A DNA stretch of 44,310 nt, from positions 1 to 44,310 of the forward strand of contig NZ_LKKO01000049.1 in the NCBI RefSeq assembly GCF_001455965.1, given 5' to 3'. Made by a program: the position numbers and the translations under genes. Of this stretch, positions 1 through 7,702 are shown piece after piece. Source of the stretch: Methylobacterium sp. GXS13 (GTDB lineage: Bacteria; Pseudomonadota; Alphaproteobacteria; Rhizobiales; Beijerinckiaceae). Below the pieces are notes generated by a model. It was given only the letters and a program-made list of their open reading frames with translations. It did not search any database and was not told the DNA's origin. Within the stretch, counting starts at the first letter, position 1, and each line of letters starts with the position of its first letter.

Positions 1-4
1 GGTC

Positions 5-841
5 TTAGTACGAGCCGAACTTGTAGTTCAGGCCGGCGCGGACGACGGCGAACTCGTCGTCGCGGCGACCGATGGCGCTGTAGGCGACCGGGACGAGGTT
101 GGCGGCGTTGACGACGAGGGCGCCCTGGTTGCGGTTGCCGCGCTCCAGGTTGACGTACAGGCCTTCGATCTTGAACGTCACGGCCGACGAGCGGAAGAAG
201 TTCAGGAACGACTCGGTCGGGAGGGCGAACTCGACGCCACCGCCGACGGCGTAGCCGGTGCGGAAGCTGTCGTTGCCGGCGTAGCCGCCGAAGGAGCGGT
301 CGGCGCTGCCCGAGCCGTAGGCGAAGCCGCCGGTGCCGTACACGAGGGTGCGGTCGAAGGCGTAGCCGAGGCGGCCGCGCACGGTGCCGAAGTAGTCGAG
401 GCTCGACAGGCCGCGCGGGTCGGTGACGTAGTAGCCCGGGGCCACGGCGCCGCTGATGAAGGCGTTGTTCCGGTTGCGGCCGAAGTCGAGGTACTGGGCG
501 TCGGCCTCGATGCCGACGACCACGCCCGAGCCCGGGGTGAACTGGTAGTTGTAGCCGACCTGGGCGCCGCCGGAGAAGCCGTCCTGGCTGCGGTCGCGGA
601 AGGTGGCGGTGGTGCCGGCGGCGGCGAAGGCGGCGGGGACGCCGAAGACCGAGCTGTTCGAGCGGCTGCTGGCGTCGAAGGCGTAGCCGGCGTTGATACC
701 GAAGTAGGCGCCGGTCCAGGTGAACACGGGCACCGGGGTGAAGACGGGCGGCGGGGCGGCGCGGCGCGGCAGGTCGGCGGCCGAGGCGGCGCCGGTCAGG
801 AGGGCCGTGGCGGCGCTCGCGAGAAGAAGCTTCTTGATCAT
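5..841 (-). CDS. Outer-membrane beta-barrel protein, Omp31/RopB-like (copy 1)
   Basis: This 278-residue protein is predicted to sit in the outer membrane as an eight-stranded-type beta-barrel of the Omp25/Omp31/RopB family common in Rhizobiales. The start was placed at MIKKLLLASAATALL, where a typical signal peptide begins and GAGGACC lies just upstream; a longer frame reaching 976 has no signal peptide at its head. Signal cleavage is expected after TGAASA. The mature start ADLPRRAAPPPVFTPVPVF and the segment FTWTGAYFGINAGY are characteristic of this porin-like family, and the chain ends in an aromatic residue (FGSY), as barrel proteins do. A very similar gene lies at 3504-4331 on the other strand, so the two are duplicates in inverted orientation. 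The exact cargo or role (structural, pore, adhesion) cannot be told. Confidence 0.9.
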   Translation of the reverse strand: MIKKLLLASAATALLTGAASAADLPRRAAPPPVFTPVPVFTWTGAYFGINAGYAFDASSRSNSSVFGVPAAFAAAGTTATFRDRSQDGFSGGAQVGYNYQFTPGSGVVVGIEADAQYLDFGRNRNNAFISGAVAPGYYVTDPRGLSSLDYFGTVRGRLGYAFDRTLVYGTGGFAYGSGSADRSFGGYAGNDSFRTGYAVGGGVEFALPTESFLNFFRSSAVTFKIEGLYVNLERGNRNQGALVVNAANLVPVAYSAIGRRDDEFAVVRAGLNYKFGSY

Positions 842-1036
842 CTGGTCCTCTGTCTCCCGTTGGGCGGGATGTGTACCCGGCAATAGAGATGACAGGACGA
901 CCCGGCGCGATAGTGCAGCGGTGCAACAGGGCGGACAAGGCCCCCGGGTGGTATGCAGAGGCGTGCGGTGGAGCACATCCCGCGCCTACGGGGCTGATTT
1001 CAGCCCGGAGATTTGTATCTCAACGTGTCCGGCAGC

Positions 1037-1067
1037 AAAAAACCCCGCCGCACGAAGGCTGACGGGG
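1037..1067 (-). terminator. Rho-independent terminator of the candidate small RNA
   Basis: Read on the minus strand, CCCCG and CGGGG pair at the base of the hairpin and the stem is followed at once by TTTTTT (1042 down to 1037). The T run is on the minus-strand side only, so termination of minus-strand transcription is favoured. Confidence 0.6.
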
Positions 1068-1190
1068 CTTTAGTTTGCTCGAGAACATTCCCAGGACCAA
1101 CCAGGAAGCTTCATCCTCCGTTAGATCCGAGGGACGGACGGCCCGCAAGCCCATCCGCGACTGTTGATGGGGGTTAAGATTAATTAACGT
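1037..1190 (-). ncRNA. Candidate orphan small RNA or leader peptide transcript
   Basis: On the minus strand an AT-rich patch (TTAATTAATCTTAA, about 1171-1185) is followed by a compact unit ending in a hairpin and six Ts at 1037-1067. No annotated gene lies upstream on that strand, so the terminator appears to serve a short transcript of its own. Within it, GGAGG directly abuts an ATG opening a 14-codon frame (1114 down to 1070) containing two tryptophans. That spacing is too short for normal initiation, so a non-coding RNA exposing or hiding a GGAGG seems as likely as a peptide. The overall plan resembles rhizobial trans-acting sRNAs. The 5' end is a guess. Confidence 0.35.
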
Positions 1191-1400
1191 CCCCTGCCCG
1201 GCGCGCCCCGGCATCGACCCCCCGTGACCATCCGCTCTCCTGCCGTGCATGCGGGCGGGACGGTCAGAGCAGCGCGGCGCCGGGTTGCATTCGGCCGGCC
1301 TCCTGTGGTGAGCCTCCCGGCATGCCGTGTCCGAGATCATCTGCCGTCGTGCCGGGCAAACCCCAGGGCCGGCCGCCCGCGCCGCACCCGCGAGCGTAGC

Positions 1401-1889
1401 GTGCCCGTGTTCGGCTTCTCCCTGACCTCCACCGAGCCCGACAGCATCGCCCACATCATTCAGGTGGCGCTCGCGCCGGCTTTCCTGCTGTCGGCGCTGG
1501 CGACCCTGCTCAACGTGTTCTCCACCCGCCTCGGCCGGATCTCCGACAAGGTCGATACCCTCTCGGGGGAGATCGCCCGGGTGACCGATGCGGAGGCCGC
1601 GCGCCTGTCCCGCCGGCTGACCTTCCTGCGGCGACGCTCCTTCATGCTCGACGTGGCGGTCGTCCTGGCCTCGCTCGGCGCCTGCCTGATCGGGATGGCC
1701 GTGCTGACCCTGTTCGTCGGGGCGCTGCGCGATGCGGCGACCGCCTCGATCCTGTTCGCCTGCTTCGGTCTCGCCCTGGTCTGTACCGTCGCGGCGGTCG
1801 GGGCGTTCATGACCGAGATCCTGATGGCCGGTCATGGCGTGCGCGACGAGGTCGAGCATCAGCAGGACAAGGTCCCGGCGCGACCGTGA
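1401..1889 (+). CDS. DUF2721 family membrane protein
   Basis: The 162-residue protein has the DUF2721 layout: an N-terminal hydrophobic segment (about residues 15-35) ending in LNVFSTRLGRISD, a basic linker with RLTFLRRRS, and two further hydrophobic segments near residues 75-100 and 115-140. It should be an inner-membrane protein; the family has no established function. The GTG at 1401 (VPVFGFSLTS) is chosen because family members start just before the first membrane segment; the ATG-type alternative at 1224 would add an arginine-rich tail unlike coding sequence. It stands alone on its strand, followed after 93 bases by another small membrane protein gene. Confidence 0.75.
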   Translation: MPVFGFSLTSTEPDSIAHIIQVALAPAFLLSALATLLNVFSTRLGRISDKVDTLSGEIARVTDAEAARLSRRLTFLRRRSFMLDVAVVLASLGACLIGMAVLTLFVGALRDAATASILFACFGLALVCTVAAVGAFMTEILMAGHGVRDEVEHQQDKVPARP

Positions 1890-1982
1890 CCGGATTCCCT
1901 TTCGCGTTGCGTGCCCGAGGAACTTCGTCTTAATCTTGATGCGGCTTGATTCCGCTCGCCTGCCGCGTCCAAGTGTTCCGCC

Positions 1983-2192
1983 ATGAGTGTCGCGATCCTG
2001 GTTGCCCTCATTGCCGGAGCCCTGTGCCTCGGGATGCTCTCCTCCCTGCTGCCGTTCGGGCGGCGGGACGAGGACGAGGGGGAGATGCTGCAGCCCGGCG
2101 AGAGCGACCTCTTCGATTATGGCGGCCCGATCATCGACCTGGAGCCGCTGATCCCGCTGATCGAGGCGCAGGCGCTCGAGGCGAAGCGGTAG
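1983..2192 (+). CDS. Small membrane-anchored hypothetical protein
   Basis: This 69-residue protein starts with one strong membrane helix (about residues 3-24, VAILVALIAGALCLGMLSSL), then a basic/acidic stretch RRDEDEGE and an acidic tail. I do not recognise a family. Its start is well placed before the hydrophobic segment. It converges on the gene at 2257-2457, with a hairpin between them. A single-pass inner-membrane or exported protein with a cytoplasmic tail is a fair description. Confidence 0.65.
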   Translation: MSVAILVALIAGALCLGMLSSLLPFGRRDEDEGEMLQPGESDLFDYGGPIIDLEPLIPLIEAQALEAKR

Positions 2193-2211
2193 GCCCCGCA
2201 CGTTCAGGGAA

Positions 2212-2246
2212 GGGCCGCCGGCCCGAGCGCGTCCGGACGGCGGCCC
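2212..2246. terminator. GC-rich hairpin between convergent genes
   Basis: GGGCCGCCG (2212-2220) and CGGCGGCCC (2238-2246) form a perfect 9-bp stem in the gap between two convergent genes. There is no clear T run on either side, so it is a possible bidirectional terminator rather than a certain one. Confidence 0.45.
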
Positions 2247-2256
2247 CGAGCCCCCT

Positions 2257-2457
2257 TTAGGCGGCTTCCTCGTCCGAATCGTCCGCGTCCAGGATGGTCT
2301 CCAGATCACCGACCAGGGCGTCGAGCTGATCGGCCGTCGCCTTGAGCTTCAGCGTGGTGCCGTCCTCGGTCTCCACCGCGATCTCGATATGGTCCTCGAC
2401 CTTGGCGGCCAGGGCCTGCTTGATGGTGTAGGTCGTCACGTCAGCCTTGTCGGCCAT
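2257..2457 (-). CDS. Small acidic hypothetical protein
   Basis: This 66-residue, strongly acidic protein starts MADKADVTTYTIKQALAAK and ends DDSDEEAA. It has no membrane segment or signal peptide and should be cytoplasmic. The middle (EIAVETEDGTTLKLKATADQL) alternates like a small beta-sheet domain. I do not recognise a family. A GGAGACC ribosome site precedes the ATG. Codon use matches its neighbours, and the good start and clean ending support a real gene. Confidence 0.65.
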   Translation of the reverse strand: MADKADVTTYTIKQALAAKVEDHIEIAVETEDGTTLKLKATADQLDALVGDLETILDADDSDEEAA

Positions 2458-2630
2458 GCCGGTCTCCTTGTTGGGCTGCGGGCAACGCGGATCGTCCGGG
2501 ATCGGCGCTGCGGCAGAAGCTCGCGTCGCAGGCTCTTTCCGCGGTGGGCGGGCCTGCGCCCGGCCCGGTGCGATGCGCCGCCGAAACGCCGCCGTCGGGA
2601 GCCGAGGCTGCGCGGTCTGCGGCGCCCGGC

Positions 2631-2960
2631 CTACCGACGCCCGCGCTGCATCACCGTCCGCTGGCGATAGGTCGGCACCTCCGGGAGGCGTGTCGGACGC
2701 ACGGGGGGCGGCAGCAGCAGGTCCGGCTTGGCCCGGGGCGTCTCGACGATGACCGCCTCCAGCACCGTTGGGCGCGATGGCGTGTCCAGAACGAGGGGCC
2801 TGCCGGGCTTGGCGGCCAAGGTGCCCAGTGCCCAGAGGGCGAGACAGGCCAGACCGACGAGAACGCCCGTCCAGGACGGTTCCGTGCGAACCATCAGGAA
2901 GGCGGCGCCGGTCAGGGCGGCCGCGGCTGCGAGCAGCCGGGGGGTGGGGTCGCCGGACAT
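2631..2960 (-). CDS. Hypothetical two-helix membrane protein
   Basis: This is a 109-residue protein if the start is the ATG at 2960 (MSGDPTPRLLAAAAAL). The frame stays open to 3086, but the extra residues are basic and unlike a membrane-protein start. Two hydrophobic segments (about residues 9-22 and 30-48) are followed by a proline- and arginine-rich tail. I do not recognise a family. The tail, with PPPVRPTRLPEVP, probably lies in the cytoplasm or periplasm as an unstructured arm. Confidence 0.5.
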   Translation of the reverse strand: MSGDPTPRLLAAAAALTGAAFLMVRTEPSWTGVLVGLACLALWALGTLAAKPGRPLVLDTPSRPTVLEAVIVETPRAKPDLLLPPPVRPTRLPEVPTYRQRTVMQRGRR

Positions 2961-3082
2961 CACGGCTCCGGGCCTTCGAGTCTTCGCGCTCGCGCGCGCC
3001 GAACCGGCATCCACGTGGCCGGCGCGCGCCAGCCTCAATGATGCGGGCTGACGGCCGATGAACATCATCGCTGCAAGTCTAA

Positions 3083-3325
3083 TCAATCCGCCAGGCTGGA
3101 GGGCGGCTGCCAGGTGGCGCCGGGATGCTCGCGGATGTCGCCGGCCCGGGTGCCGGTATCGGCATCGCTGGTCCAGTCGCTGGGTTCCGTGACGCTGGCG
3201 ATCTCCGCATCCGGATAGGCGGCCGCCAGGAACAGGCGCGCCTCGCCCTCGGCCTCGGCCCGCACCGTCACGAGCGGCTTGTCTCCGTCCCCATCGCGGA
3301 TCTGGGCGATGAACAGCTTGGTCAT
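3083..3325 (-). CDS. Small hypothetical cytoplasmic protein
   Basis: This 80-residue soluble protein starts MTKLFIAQIRDGDGDKPLVTVRA and holds a short beta-alpha-beta pattern (RAEAEGEARLFLAAAYPDAEI), followed by a disordered polar tail. GGAGGCCCACC precedes the ATG, a good ribosome site. No family is recognised. It lies upstream of and in the same direction as the gene at 2631-2960, 122 bases away, so the two may be co-transcribed. Confidence 0.6.
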   Translation of the reverse strand: MTKLFIAQIRDGDGDKPLVTVRAEAEGEARLFLAAAYPDAEIASVTEPSDWTSDADTGTRAGDIREHPGATWQPPSSLAD

Positions 3326-3503
3326 GGTGGGCCTCCGCTACCGTGGGGCGCCAACGAGCCGGCGGCGGGATGGTTCAAGGCCGGAGTCCGGATCGCGCGG
3401 ACTCCGCCTTCCGCCACACCTGTGGCAGCCGCGATACAGCTTGAGTGTGGAAAACCGGGTAATTTCCCGCTCGATAGGAACATTCGCTGGGGAAAGACCA
3501 GTC

Positions 3504-4331
3504 ATGAAGACGCTTCTGGCCTCGTTGGCCGCCTTTACTGCCCTCACCGCCGCAGCCTCGGCCGCCGACCTGCCGCGTCGCGCCGCCCCGCCGCCGATCT
3601 TCACCCCGGTGCCCGTGTTCACCTGGACCGGCGCCTATTTCGGTATCAACGCCGGCTACGCCTTCGACGCCAGCAGCAACAGCACCTCGAGCTTCGCCGT
3701 CCCGGCCCCGTACGGCAACGGCACCACGGCCTATTTCAGCCAGCGGAACCAGGAAGGTTTCTCCGGCGGTGGCCAGGTCGGCTATAACTTCCAGTTCACC
3801 CCGGGTTCGGGCGTGGTCGTCGGCATCGAGGCCGATGCCCAGTACCTCGATTTCGGCCGCAGCCGGAACAACGCCCTCGTCGTCGGCCCGCTGGCCCAGG
3901 GCGTCTACCTGACCGACCCGCGCGGCCTGTCGAGCCTCGACTTCTTCGGCACCGTGCGCGGCCGCCTCGGCTACGCCTTCGACCGGGTCCTCGTGTACGG
4001 CACCGGCGGCTTCGCCTACGGCTCGGGCAGCGCTGACCGCTCCTTCGGCGGCTTCGCCGGCAACGACAGCTTCCGCACCGGCTGGACCGTCGGCGGCGGC
4101 ATGGAATACGCCCTCCCGGTCGACTCGTTCCTGAACTTCTTCCGGTCGAGCGCCGTGACGGTCAAGGTCGAAGGCCTGTACGTCAATCTCGATCGCAACA
4201 CCCGCAACCAGGGTGCGTTCGTGATCAACGCCGCCAACAACGTCCCGCTGGTCTCCAACAACATCGGTCGCCGCGACGACGAGTTCGCCGTGGTCCGCGC
4301 CGGCCTGAACTACAAGTTCGGCTCGTACTAA
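3504..4331 (+). CDS. Outer-membrane beta-barrel protein, Omp31/RopB-like (copy 2)
   Basis: This 275-residue protein parallels the product of 5-841 almost end to end: the same ADLPRRAAPPP mature start, the same FTWTGAYFGINAGYAFD strand, the same DPRGLSSLD and GRRDDEFAVVRAGLNYKFGSY region. It starts MKTLLASLAAFTALTAAASA, a clear signal peptide; GGGGAAAG precedes the ATG at 3504. The two copies differ mainly in surface-loop stretches such as the residues after YAFDASS. The gene is followed by a strong hairpin terminator and stands alone. It is expected in the outer membrane; substrate or function is unknown. Confidence 0.9.
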   Translation: MKTLLASLAAFTALTAAASAADLPRRAAPPPIFTPVPVFTWTGAYFGINAGYAFDASSNSTSSFAVPAPYGNGTTAYFSQRNQEGFSGGGQVGYNFQFTPGSGVVVGIEADAQYLDFGRSRNNALVVGPLAQGVYLTDPRGLSSLDFFGTVRGRLGYAFDRVLVYGTGGFAYGSGSADRSFGGFAGNDSFRTGWTVGGGMEYALPVDSFLNFFRSSAVTVKVEGLYVNLDRNTRNQGAFVINAANNVPLVSNNIGRRDDEFAVVRAGLNYKFGSY

Positions 4332-4384
4332 GACTACTAAGACCAGGACCGCCCGGCCGCGCGCCGGGCGTCCCTCCGACCTGC

Positions 4385-4422
4385 GACAACGCCCCGGGAG
4401 CCTGCGCTCCCGGGGCGTTGTC
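4385..4422 (+). terminator. Strong hairpin terminator after porin copy 2
   Basis: A perfect 16-bp stem (4385-4400 with 4407-4422; core CGCCCCGGGAG) around a 6-base loop lies 54 bases after the porin stop. Only TTT follows, so it is strong as a hairpin but weak as a T tract. From here to 4698 I see no gene. Confidence 0.75.
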
Positions 4423-4698
4423 GGTTTGTGCATCCTCCCGCAGGTCGGCAACCGCCATGCGCGATGACGCTCATGCGGTGCATCGGCCGCCCGCCTCAGT
4501 CACGCGGGTGGGTGGCACCGACCCGAAATCCGCGGCGTTCTCGAGCCGAACACGCCGGCTGCCCGCTCCACGCCCGAGCCCGGGGTGCCGCGCTGCCGGT
4601 ATGCGGCCGTGGCGGAGGCCCGGGGGAACAGCCCCGACGCCCCGGCCGTTGTTCAGATCATGCCGGCTGGGGCCGGCCCTTCGGGACTCGAGGCAACC

Positions 4699-4878
4699 AT
4701 GACCAGCCGTACCCTGCAGACCACGCTTCTCGCCCTCGCGCTCGTCGCCGGCAGCGCCGGGATGGCGGCCGCTCAGAGCACGCCCAACGGCGACACCTCG
4801 ACGTCCGGCTCGCCCGCCGGCAGCAACAGCACCGGAAACGGCGCCACCGGCAGCGGCGCGGCCCCCAGCGGCAAGTAA
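4699..4878 (+). CDS. Small secreted Ser/Gly/Asn-rich protein
   Basis: This 59-residue product has a clean signal peptide (MTSRTLQTTLLALALVAGSAGMAAAQ, cut after AAA), leaving a mature peptide of about 34 residues made almost wholly of S, G, T, N and A. The frame is open further upstream but without a signal-like start, so the ATG at 4699 is preferred. Such short low-complexity exported peptides are frequent in Methylobacteriaceae and have no assigned function. A good terminator follows at 4955-4985. Confidence 0.6.
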   Translation: MTSRTLQTTLLALALVAGSAGMAAAQSTPNGDTSTSGSPAGSNSTGNGATGSGAAPSGK

Positions 4879-4954
4879 CCCTGCCTGAGCCGGACAAGCG
4901 GGGAAACCGGGCGATCCGGGAGCCCCGCGCTCTGACATGCGTGCAGTCTTTCCG

Positions 4955-4985
4955 CCCCGCGTTTCTTATGGAACGCGGGGTTTTT
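4955..4985 (+). terminator. Rho-independent terminator
   Basis: CCCCGCGTT (4955-4963) and AACGCGGGG (4972-4980) form a perfect 9-bp stem with an 8-base loop, followed at once by TTTTT. It ends the transcript of the small secreted protein at 4699-4878. Confidence 0.85.
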
Positions 4986-5424
4986 CGTGGGCCGAGGGAA
5001 AGGCCGGGGCGGCACGCGCCGCTCAGGAACAGCCCGCCGCCGAGCCGACGCGCGCCGACCCTCCTCCCTCTGGCACAAGGACGTCGCAAGAGCACCTGTC
5101 CGGTCGCGCGTGACGACGGCATGGGCCGCACCGCGCGCCCATGGATGGGGCCTGGGGGGAGGAGCGCCATCCGCCGCCCGTATCCGATCGACCGCTTCGG
5201 CGTCGATGTCGCCTGTGGCGCGGCGCGGCGCGGCGCGGACCGTCGGGACGGTCGATGGCGCGATCCTCTCGACGGATGGGGATACCCCTTACGCCGCGGC
5301 CCGCGCCGCGATCATCGCGGCTTTGCCCGGCTGCGCATCCTGAACGCGGACCTCCACCAGGATCGCGACGGCGTGCGCGAGACCATCTGGGCTGCCGGCC
5401 CACCGGGCGATCCGCTGTGCGCCC
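4986..5424. other. Gene-free stretch
   Basis: No frame on either strand looks coding: all open frames are arginine/proline-rich shadows typical of GC-rich spacer. A short run of CGGCG units (about 5218-5240) is the only simple repeat. The stretch lies downstream of both flanking genes, so no promoter is required here. Confidence 0.5.
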
Positions 5425-6408
5425 TCACCCGCCGAACCGCGCCCGATACGCCTGCGGCGTCGCCGCGACGTGGCGCAGAAAACTGCGCCGCAGGGTCTCC
5501 TCGGAGCCGAAGCCGCAGGTCCGGGCGATGCGCTTCACCGGCTGCGCGGTTTCGGCCAGCGCCCGCCGTGCCGCCTCGATCCGCAGGCGCTCCACGGCCT
5601 TGGCCGGGGTGAGGCCGGTCGCCTCCCGATAGTGCCGGCTCAGGCTGCGTTCGCTCATCCCGGCGGCCTCCGCCAGGACCGGGAGCGAGAGATCGCCGGA
5701 GAGGTTCTCGGCGATGAAGGCGTGGAGCGCCCCGAAGCGGTTCTCCCCGGCCTGCAGGGCCAAAGCCGCGCTGAACTGCGCCTGCCCGCCGGGGCGCTTG
5801 AGGAACATCACGAGGTGGCGCGCCACCGCCAGGGCGCGATCGCGGCCGAGATCGGCCTCGACCAGGGCGAGCGCCAGGTCGATCCCCGCGGTGACCCCCG
5901 CGGAGGTCCAGACCGGGCCGTCCTGCACGAAGATCGGGTCGGGCTCGACCCGGGCCAGCGGGTAGCGCCGGGCCAGGGCGCCGCAATGCTTCCAATGGGT
6001 CACGGCCCGTCGCCCGTCCAACAACCCGGCGGCCCCGAGCAGAAAGGCCCCGGTGCAGACCGAGGCGACCCGGCGCGCCCGCCCGGCCCGGTCCCGCGCC
6101 CAGGCCACCAGCGCCGGGTCGGCCGACGCCGCCGTGACCCCGGGGCCACCGGCGACGATCAGGGTGTCCACCGGCGCGTCGCGCTCCGGCAGCGGGTCGG
6201 CCATCAGGCGCAGGCCGGCCGAGGCGGTGAGCGCCCGGTCGCCGGCCGCGATAACCCGCGGCGCGTAGGGCGCAAGCCCGCCGCTCAGGTCATTCGCCGT
6301 GGCGAAGACCTGGAGCGGCCCGGCCACGTCGAGGAGCTGCACCGCCGGGAAGGCCAGCAGCTCCACCGGGCGGGATGCGTCTGGCGAGAAACGAGGGGTG
6401 TTTGGCAT
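5425..6408 (-). CDS. GlxA-type transcriptional regulator (DJ-1/PfpI domain plus AraC HTH)
   Basis: This 327-residue regulator has an N-terminal DJ-1/PfpI-like domain (about residues 12-195) and a C-terminal AraC-type pair of helix-turn-helix motifs (about 220-325). The nucleophile-elbow segment reads VASVCTGAFLLGAAGLLDGR, and the DNA-binding part contains LAEAAGMSERSLSRHYREAT and IARTCGFGSEETLRRSFLRH. Proteins of this kind sense a small molecule through the DJ-1-like domain and control a nearby operon. It is divergent from a DJ-1/PfpI gene starting 53 bases away, which is the obvious target. The shared gap should hold both promoters and the operator. The effector is unknown. Confidence 0.88.
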   Translation of the reverse strand: MPNTPRFSPDASRPVELLAFPAVQLLDVAGPLQVFATANDLSGGLAPYAPRVIAAGDRALTASAGLRLMADPLPERDAPVDTLIVAGGPGVTAASADPALVAWARDRAGRARRVASVCTGAFLLGAAGLLDGRRAVTHWKHCGALARRYPLARVEPDPIFVQDGPVWTSAGVTAGIDLALALVEADLGRDRALAVARHLVMFLKRPGGQAQFSAALALQAGENRFGALHAFIAENLSGDLSLPVLAEAAGMSERSLSRHYREATGLTPAKAVERLRIEAARRALAETAQPVKRIARTCGFGSEETLRRSFLRHVAATPQAYRARFGG

Positions 6409-6461
6409 CTCGGCCAGAGCGTGCCGCGGTAAGGTCTCCCTGTCCAGCCCGGAGGCTCCGC

Positions 6462-7232
6462 ATGATCCCCCCCGAAACCCCTCTGCAGATCGGCTCGCTC
6501 CTGTTCGAAGGACTCGACCAGATCGACCTCACCGGCCCGTTCGCGGTGCTGTCGCGGATTCCCAATTCGACCTACCGGATCTACGGGCCGAGCTCTGAGC
6601 CGGTGCGCGACCTGCGCGGTCTGCGGATCACCCCCGACGCCGCCCTCGCGCAGGCGCCGCGGCTCGACGTGCTGCACATCCCCGGCGGCCAGGGCCAGGA
6701 GGCTCTGATGCGCGACGCCGCCGTGCTCGGCTGGATCCGCAGCCAGGCTGCGGGCGCCTCTCACGTCTTTTCGGTCTGCACCGGCGCGCTGCTGCTCGGG
6801 GCGGCTGGGCTGCTGATCGGGCGGCGGGCCACGACCTACTGGAACGCGGTCGACCTGCTGCCCTGGTTCGGGGCGGAACCGGTCGACGCCCGGGTGGTGA
6901 TCGACCGCGATGCCGACGGCCGCACCTGGCTGTTCGCGGCCGGGGTCACCGCGGGGATCGACGGCGCGCTCCGGCTCGCGGCCGAATTGCGCGGCGACGA
7001 TGCCGCCCGGCTGATCCAGCTCGGCATGCAATACGCCCCCGAGCCGCCCTTCGACAGCGGCACCCCGCGGACCGCCCCGCCGGCCATCGTCGCGCAGGCG
7101 CGCGCCGCGGCGGCCGGGATCACCGCCCGGCGGGAGGCCACGGCCCGGGCGATCGCGGCCGAGCTCGGCATCCCGGCCCCCGGACCTGCCGAATCGCACC
7201 TGGGAAACCGGTACATCCCACCGGCCCGGTGA
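6462..7232 (+). CDS. DJ-1/PfpI family protein, isonitrile-hydratase-like
   Basis: The 256-residue protein is a stand-alone DJ-1/PfpI domain. The ATG at 6462 follows GGAGG at ideal spacing; the longer frame from 6375 overlaps the divergent regulator and is rejected. Family marks are FEGLDQIDLTGPFAVL near the start, HIPGGQGQEAL, and the nucleophile-elbow segment VFSVCTGALLLGAAGLL with the conserved cysteine. AGVTAGIDGALRLAAEL follows, as in cyclohexyl-isocyanide hydratase (InhA) relatives. The likely reaction is hydration of an isonitrile, or a related glyoxalase or amidase activity, in the cytoplasm; the substrate is inferred from family only. The divergent GlxA-type gene is the likely regulator. 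Confidence 0.82.
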   Translation: MIPPETPLQIGSLLFEGLDQIDLTGPFAVLSRIPNSTYRIYGPSSEPVRDLRGLRITPDAALAQAPRLDVLHIPGGQGQEALMRDAAVLGWIRSQAAGASHVFSVCTGALLLGAAGLLIGRRATTYWNAVDLLPWFGAEPVDARVVIDRDADGRTWLFAAGVTAGIDGALRLAAELRGDDAARLIQLGMQYAPEPPFDSGTPRTAPPAIVAQARAAAAGITARREATARAIAAELGIPAPGPAESHLGNRYIPPAR

Positions 7233-7279
7233 CACGCCCCGGCATCGGTCCTATCTGTCCGCTCTGAACGGACAGAGTC

Positions 7280-7618
7280 ATGACGGACGTAACAACCAGA
7301 ACCGCGAAGTTCGCGATCGGCGCGGTGGTGCGCCACCGGGTCTACCCGTTCCGGGGCATTGTGTTCGACGTCGACCCGGTCTTCGACAACACCGAGGAAT
7401 GGTGGCTGGCGATCCCCGAGGAGGTCCGGCCGCGCAAGGACCAGCCGTTCTACCACCTGCTCGCCGAGAACGCCGAGACCGAGTACGTCGCCTACGTGTC
7501 CGAGCAGAACCTCCTGCCCGACACGTCCGGCGAGGCCCTGCGCCATGCCGGCATCGCCGAGATGTTCGAGCGCGACGCGGCCGGCGGCTACCGCGTGCGC
7601 GACCGCGTCCGGAACTGA
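7280..7618 (+). CDS. hspQ: Heat shock protein HspQ (YccV-like, hemimethylated-DNA-binding domain)
   Basis: This 112-residue protein matches HspQ in length and motifs: KFAIGAVVRHRVYPFRGIVF, DVDPVFDNTEEWW, DQPFYHLLAE and YVAYVSEQNLLPD. In enterobacteria HspQ (YccV) binds hemimethylated DNA, influences DnaA levels and acts as an allosteric activator and substrate of Lon protease; a similar regulatory role in proteolysis is expected here. It begins 47 bases after the DJ-1 gene and may be co-transcribed with it. Start choice is supported by ACAGAGTC upstream and the standard N terminus. Confidence 0.92.
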   Translation: MTDVTTRTAKFAIGAVVRHRVYPFRGIVFDVDPVFDNTEEWWLAIPEEVRPRKDQPFYHLLAENAETEYVAYVSEQNLLPDTSGEALRHAGIAEMFERDAAGGYRVRDRVRN

Positions 7619-7702
7619 ACTCTTCGAAGAGTCCGGTCACGCTCGGGCCATGCTGCGACGATACTGCGACGGGTGTCGCCGCGATTCTTCGAAGGTCCCG
7701 TC

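Larger units (their letters stand above)
842..1400. other. Intergenic region, porin upstream and possible small RNA
   Basis: No protein gene is convincing here. Positions 842-1000 hold the upstream region of the minus-strand porin gene. Positions 1037-1190 hold a candidate minus-strand transcript with its own terminator, described separately. Frames open across 1224-1400 read on into the DUF2721 gene but are arginine-rich and unlike a membrane-protein start. Confidence 0.5.

Noticed and set aside
1020..2309. Long minus-strand open frame of 429 codons
   Set aside because: It runs antisense through the DUF2721 gene and is rich in Arg, Gly and Gln with no motif; a shadow of GC-rich coding sequence.
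5218..5240. Run of CGGCG units
   Set aside because: Too short and in GC-rich spacer; no evidence of a functional tandem repeat.
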